NCBI GenBank assembly: GCA_016650355.1
Contig: JAENVX010000374.1
Coordinates: 1 to 16,038 of the forward strand
Length of the DNA stretch: 16,038 nucleotides
Origin: Bacteroidia bacterium
Lineage (GTDB): Bacteria; Bacteroidota; Bacteroidia; Cytophagales; Cyclobacteriaceae
Reading direction: 5' to 3'
Below are positions 15,437 to 16,038 of the stretch, piece after piece; position 1 is the stretch's first letter; each line of letters opens with the position of its first letter. The notes under the pieces were generated by a model that made no database searches, had not been told where the DNA came from, and was given only the letters and a program-made list of their open reading frames with translations. Made by a program: the position numbers and the translations under genes.

Positions 15437-16038
15437 TTACTTCAATATATAGCCTAGCGTAATGTAAAAAGTTCTTCCGTCAGCTGGAAGTACTCCCGGC
15501 CCGGGATAGCCACCCGCCCTGCGTGTGAAATAACGTGCATCAGAAAGATTGTTTATCCCTCCTTTTAATTGAATACCTGTTTTATGTCTGTAGCCAAACG
15601 CTAAATCAGTCACAGAGTAGGATGGAACCAATCCATTTTGTCCATTGACTGAGGGATCTTCAGTATTATTAGCATCAGTATACACTTTATCTGTAAAGCT
15701 ATATTGAAGGGTAGTTGTAAGGCCCCTCCATTCATGGGAAAGTCCGGCTCGCAGAATATTTTCAGGAGCATACTCAACCTTTTTATCCTTGTAATTAGTC
15801 TCACTTAACGCATTATTAACAACGGAAACAATTTTAAAATTACTATAGCGCGCGCTGTTATAAGCATAAGAGGCAAACAGACTGATCTTTCCTATTCTTT
15901 TTTCTATCCCAGCAAATTTTGTGACGTTATATTCGGCAAATGCCTCCAAACCAATGGATGTACTACCACCAACATTTGTTTTAAAGTTATAAAATGAACC
16001 GTCTACGCGTTGTTGCTTTATGGTACCGATGCGATTAT
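15437..16038 (-). CDS. TonB-dependent receptor, C-terminal part (5' end outside window)
   Basis: About 200 C-terminal residues of an outer-membrane receptor, open to the window edge on the 5' side. The visible sequence is barrel only: GLEAFAEYNVTKFAGIEKRIG, then ISLFASYAYNSARY, APENILRAGLSHEWRGLTTTLQYS, and the typical end LKGGINNLSDARYFTRRAGGYPGPGVLPADGRTFYITLGYIL. The closing GINNLSDARYFTRR...GPGVLPADGR resembles FecA-type ferric citrate/siderophore receptors (inference from family resemblance). The last residue is Lys after Leu, not Phe, a small departure from the usual barrel-end signal. It lies upstream of the riboswitch on the same strand, with 59 bp between its stop and the -7 box of the B12 transcript and no obvious terminator between. 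Confidence 0.85.
   Translation of the reverse strand, partial: NRIGTIKQQRVDGSFYNFKTNVGGSTSIGLEAFAEYNVTKFAGIEKRIGKISLFASYAYNSARYSNFKIVSVVNNALSETNYKDKKVEYAPENILRAGLSHEWRGLTTTLQYSFTDKVYTDANNTEDPSVNGQNGLVPSYSVTDLAFGYRHKTGIQLKGGINNLSDARYFTRRAGGYPGPGVLPADGRTFYITLGYILK

Overview
The window looks like a chromosomal segment from a member of the Bacteroidota, most likely a Cytophagales-type bacterium. The grounds are a DnaX that begins MESFVVSARKYRP, several TonB-dependent receptors, a HmuY-type lipoprotein, a DUF5522 protein, a SPOR/OmpA protein and a TAnnTTTG-type promoter box. This assignment is an inference from protein families, not from a marker-gene search. I see no tRNA, rRNA, CRISPR array, insertion sequence or phage gene.

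Layout, left to right. (1) 1-618, +: the 3' part of a serine beta-lactamase-fold hydrolase. (2) 622-2421: a bestrophin-like membrane protein (-) divergent from an ornithine cyclodeaminase/mu-crystallin-family reductase (+). (3) 2428-4599, -: a family 2 glycosyltransferase followed by a SPOR+OmpA envelope protein that seems to lack its normal N-terminus. (4) 4724-6767, +: a small exported NTF2-like protein and an exported M20 metallopeptidase broken by a one-base frameshift. (5) 6838-8543, +: dnaX, the clamp-loader gamma/tau subunit, where the frame changes by -1 at a run of ten A residues. (6) 8560-8880, -: a DUF3817 membrane protein. (7) 8946-12866: a heme-uptake-like locus with a TonB receptor and HmuY-like lipoprotein (-), a strong terminator, and a divergent AraC regulator (+). 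(8) 12931-15377, -: a cobalamin riboswitch with its promoter box, a BtuB-like TonB receptor and a 59-residue DUF5522 protein. (9) 15437-16038, -: the C-terminal end of a third TonB receptor.

How the genes fit together: the right half is an outer-membrane nutrient-uptake region. One receptor/lipoprotein pair is probably for heme or a related ligand under an AraC regulator, one receptor is for vitamin B12 under a riboswitch, and the third is probably for a siderophore or ferric citrate. The left half is mixed housekeeping and envelope functions with no single pathway.

I found no clearly new multi-gene system. The points most worth checking are the dnaX A10 slippage site, the loss of the zinc-binding cysteines in the same DnaX, the headless SPOR-OmpA gene directly behind the glycosyltransferase stop codon, the histidine-free HmuY homologue, and the DUF5522 gene in the B12-controlled operon. 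Three reading-frame irregularities lie within about 5.5 kb, so assembly error must be excluded before any of them is interpreted as biology.
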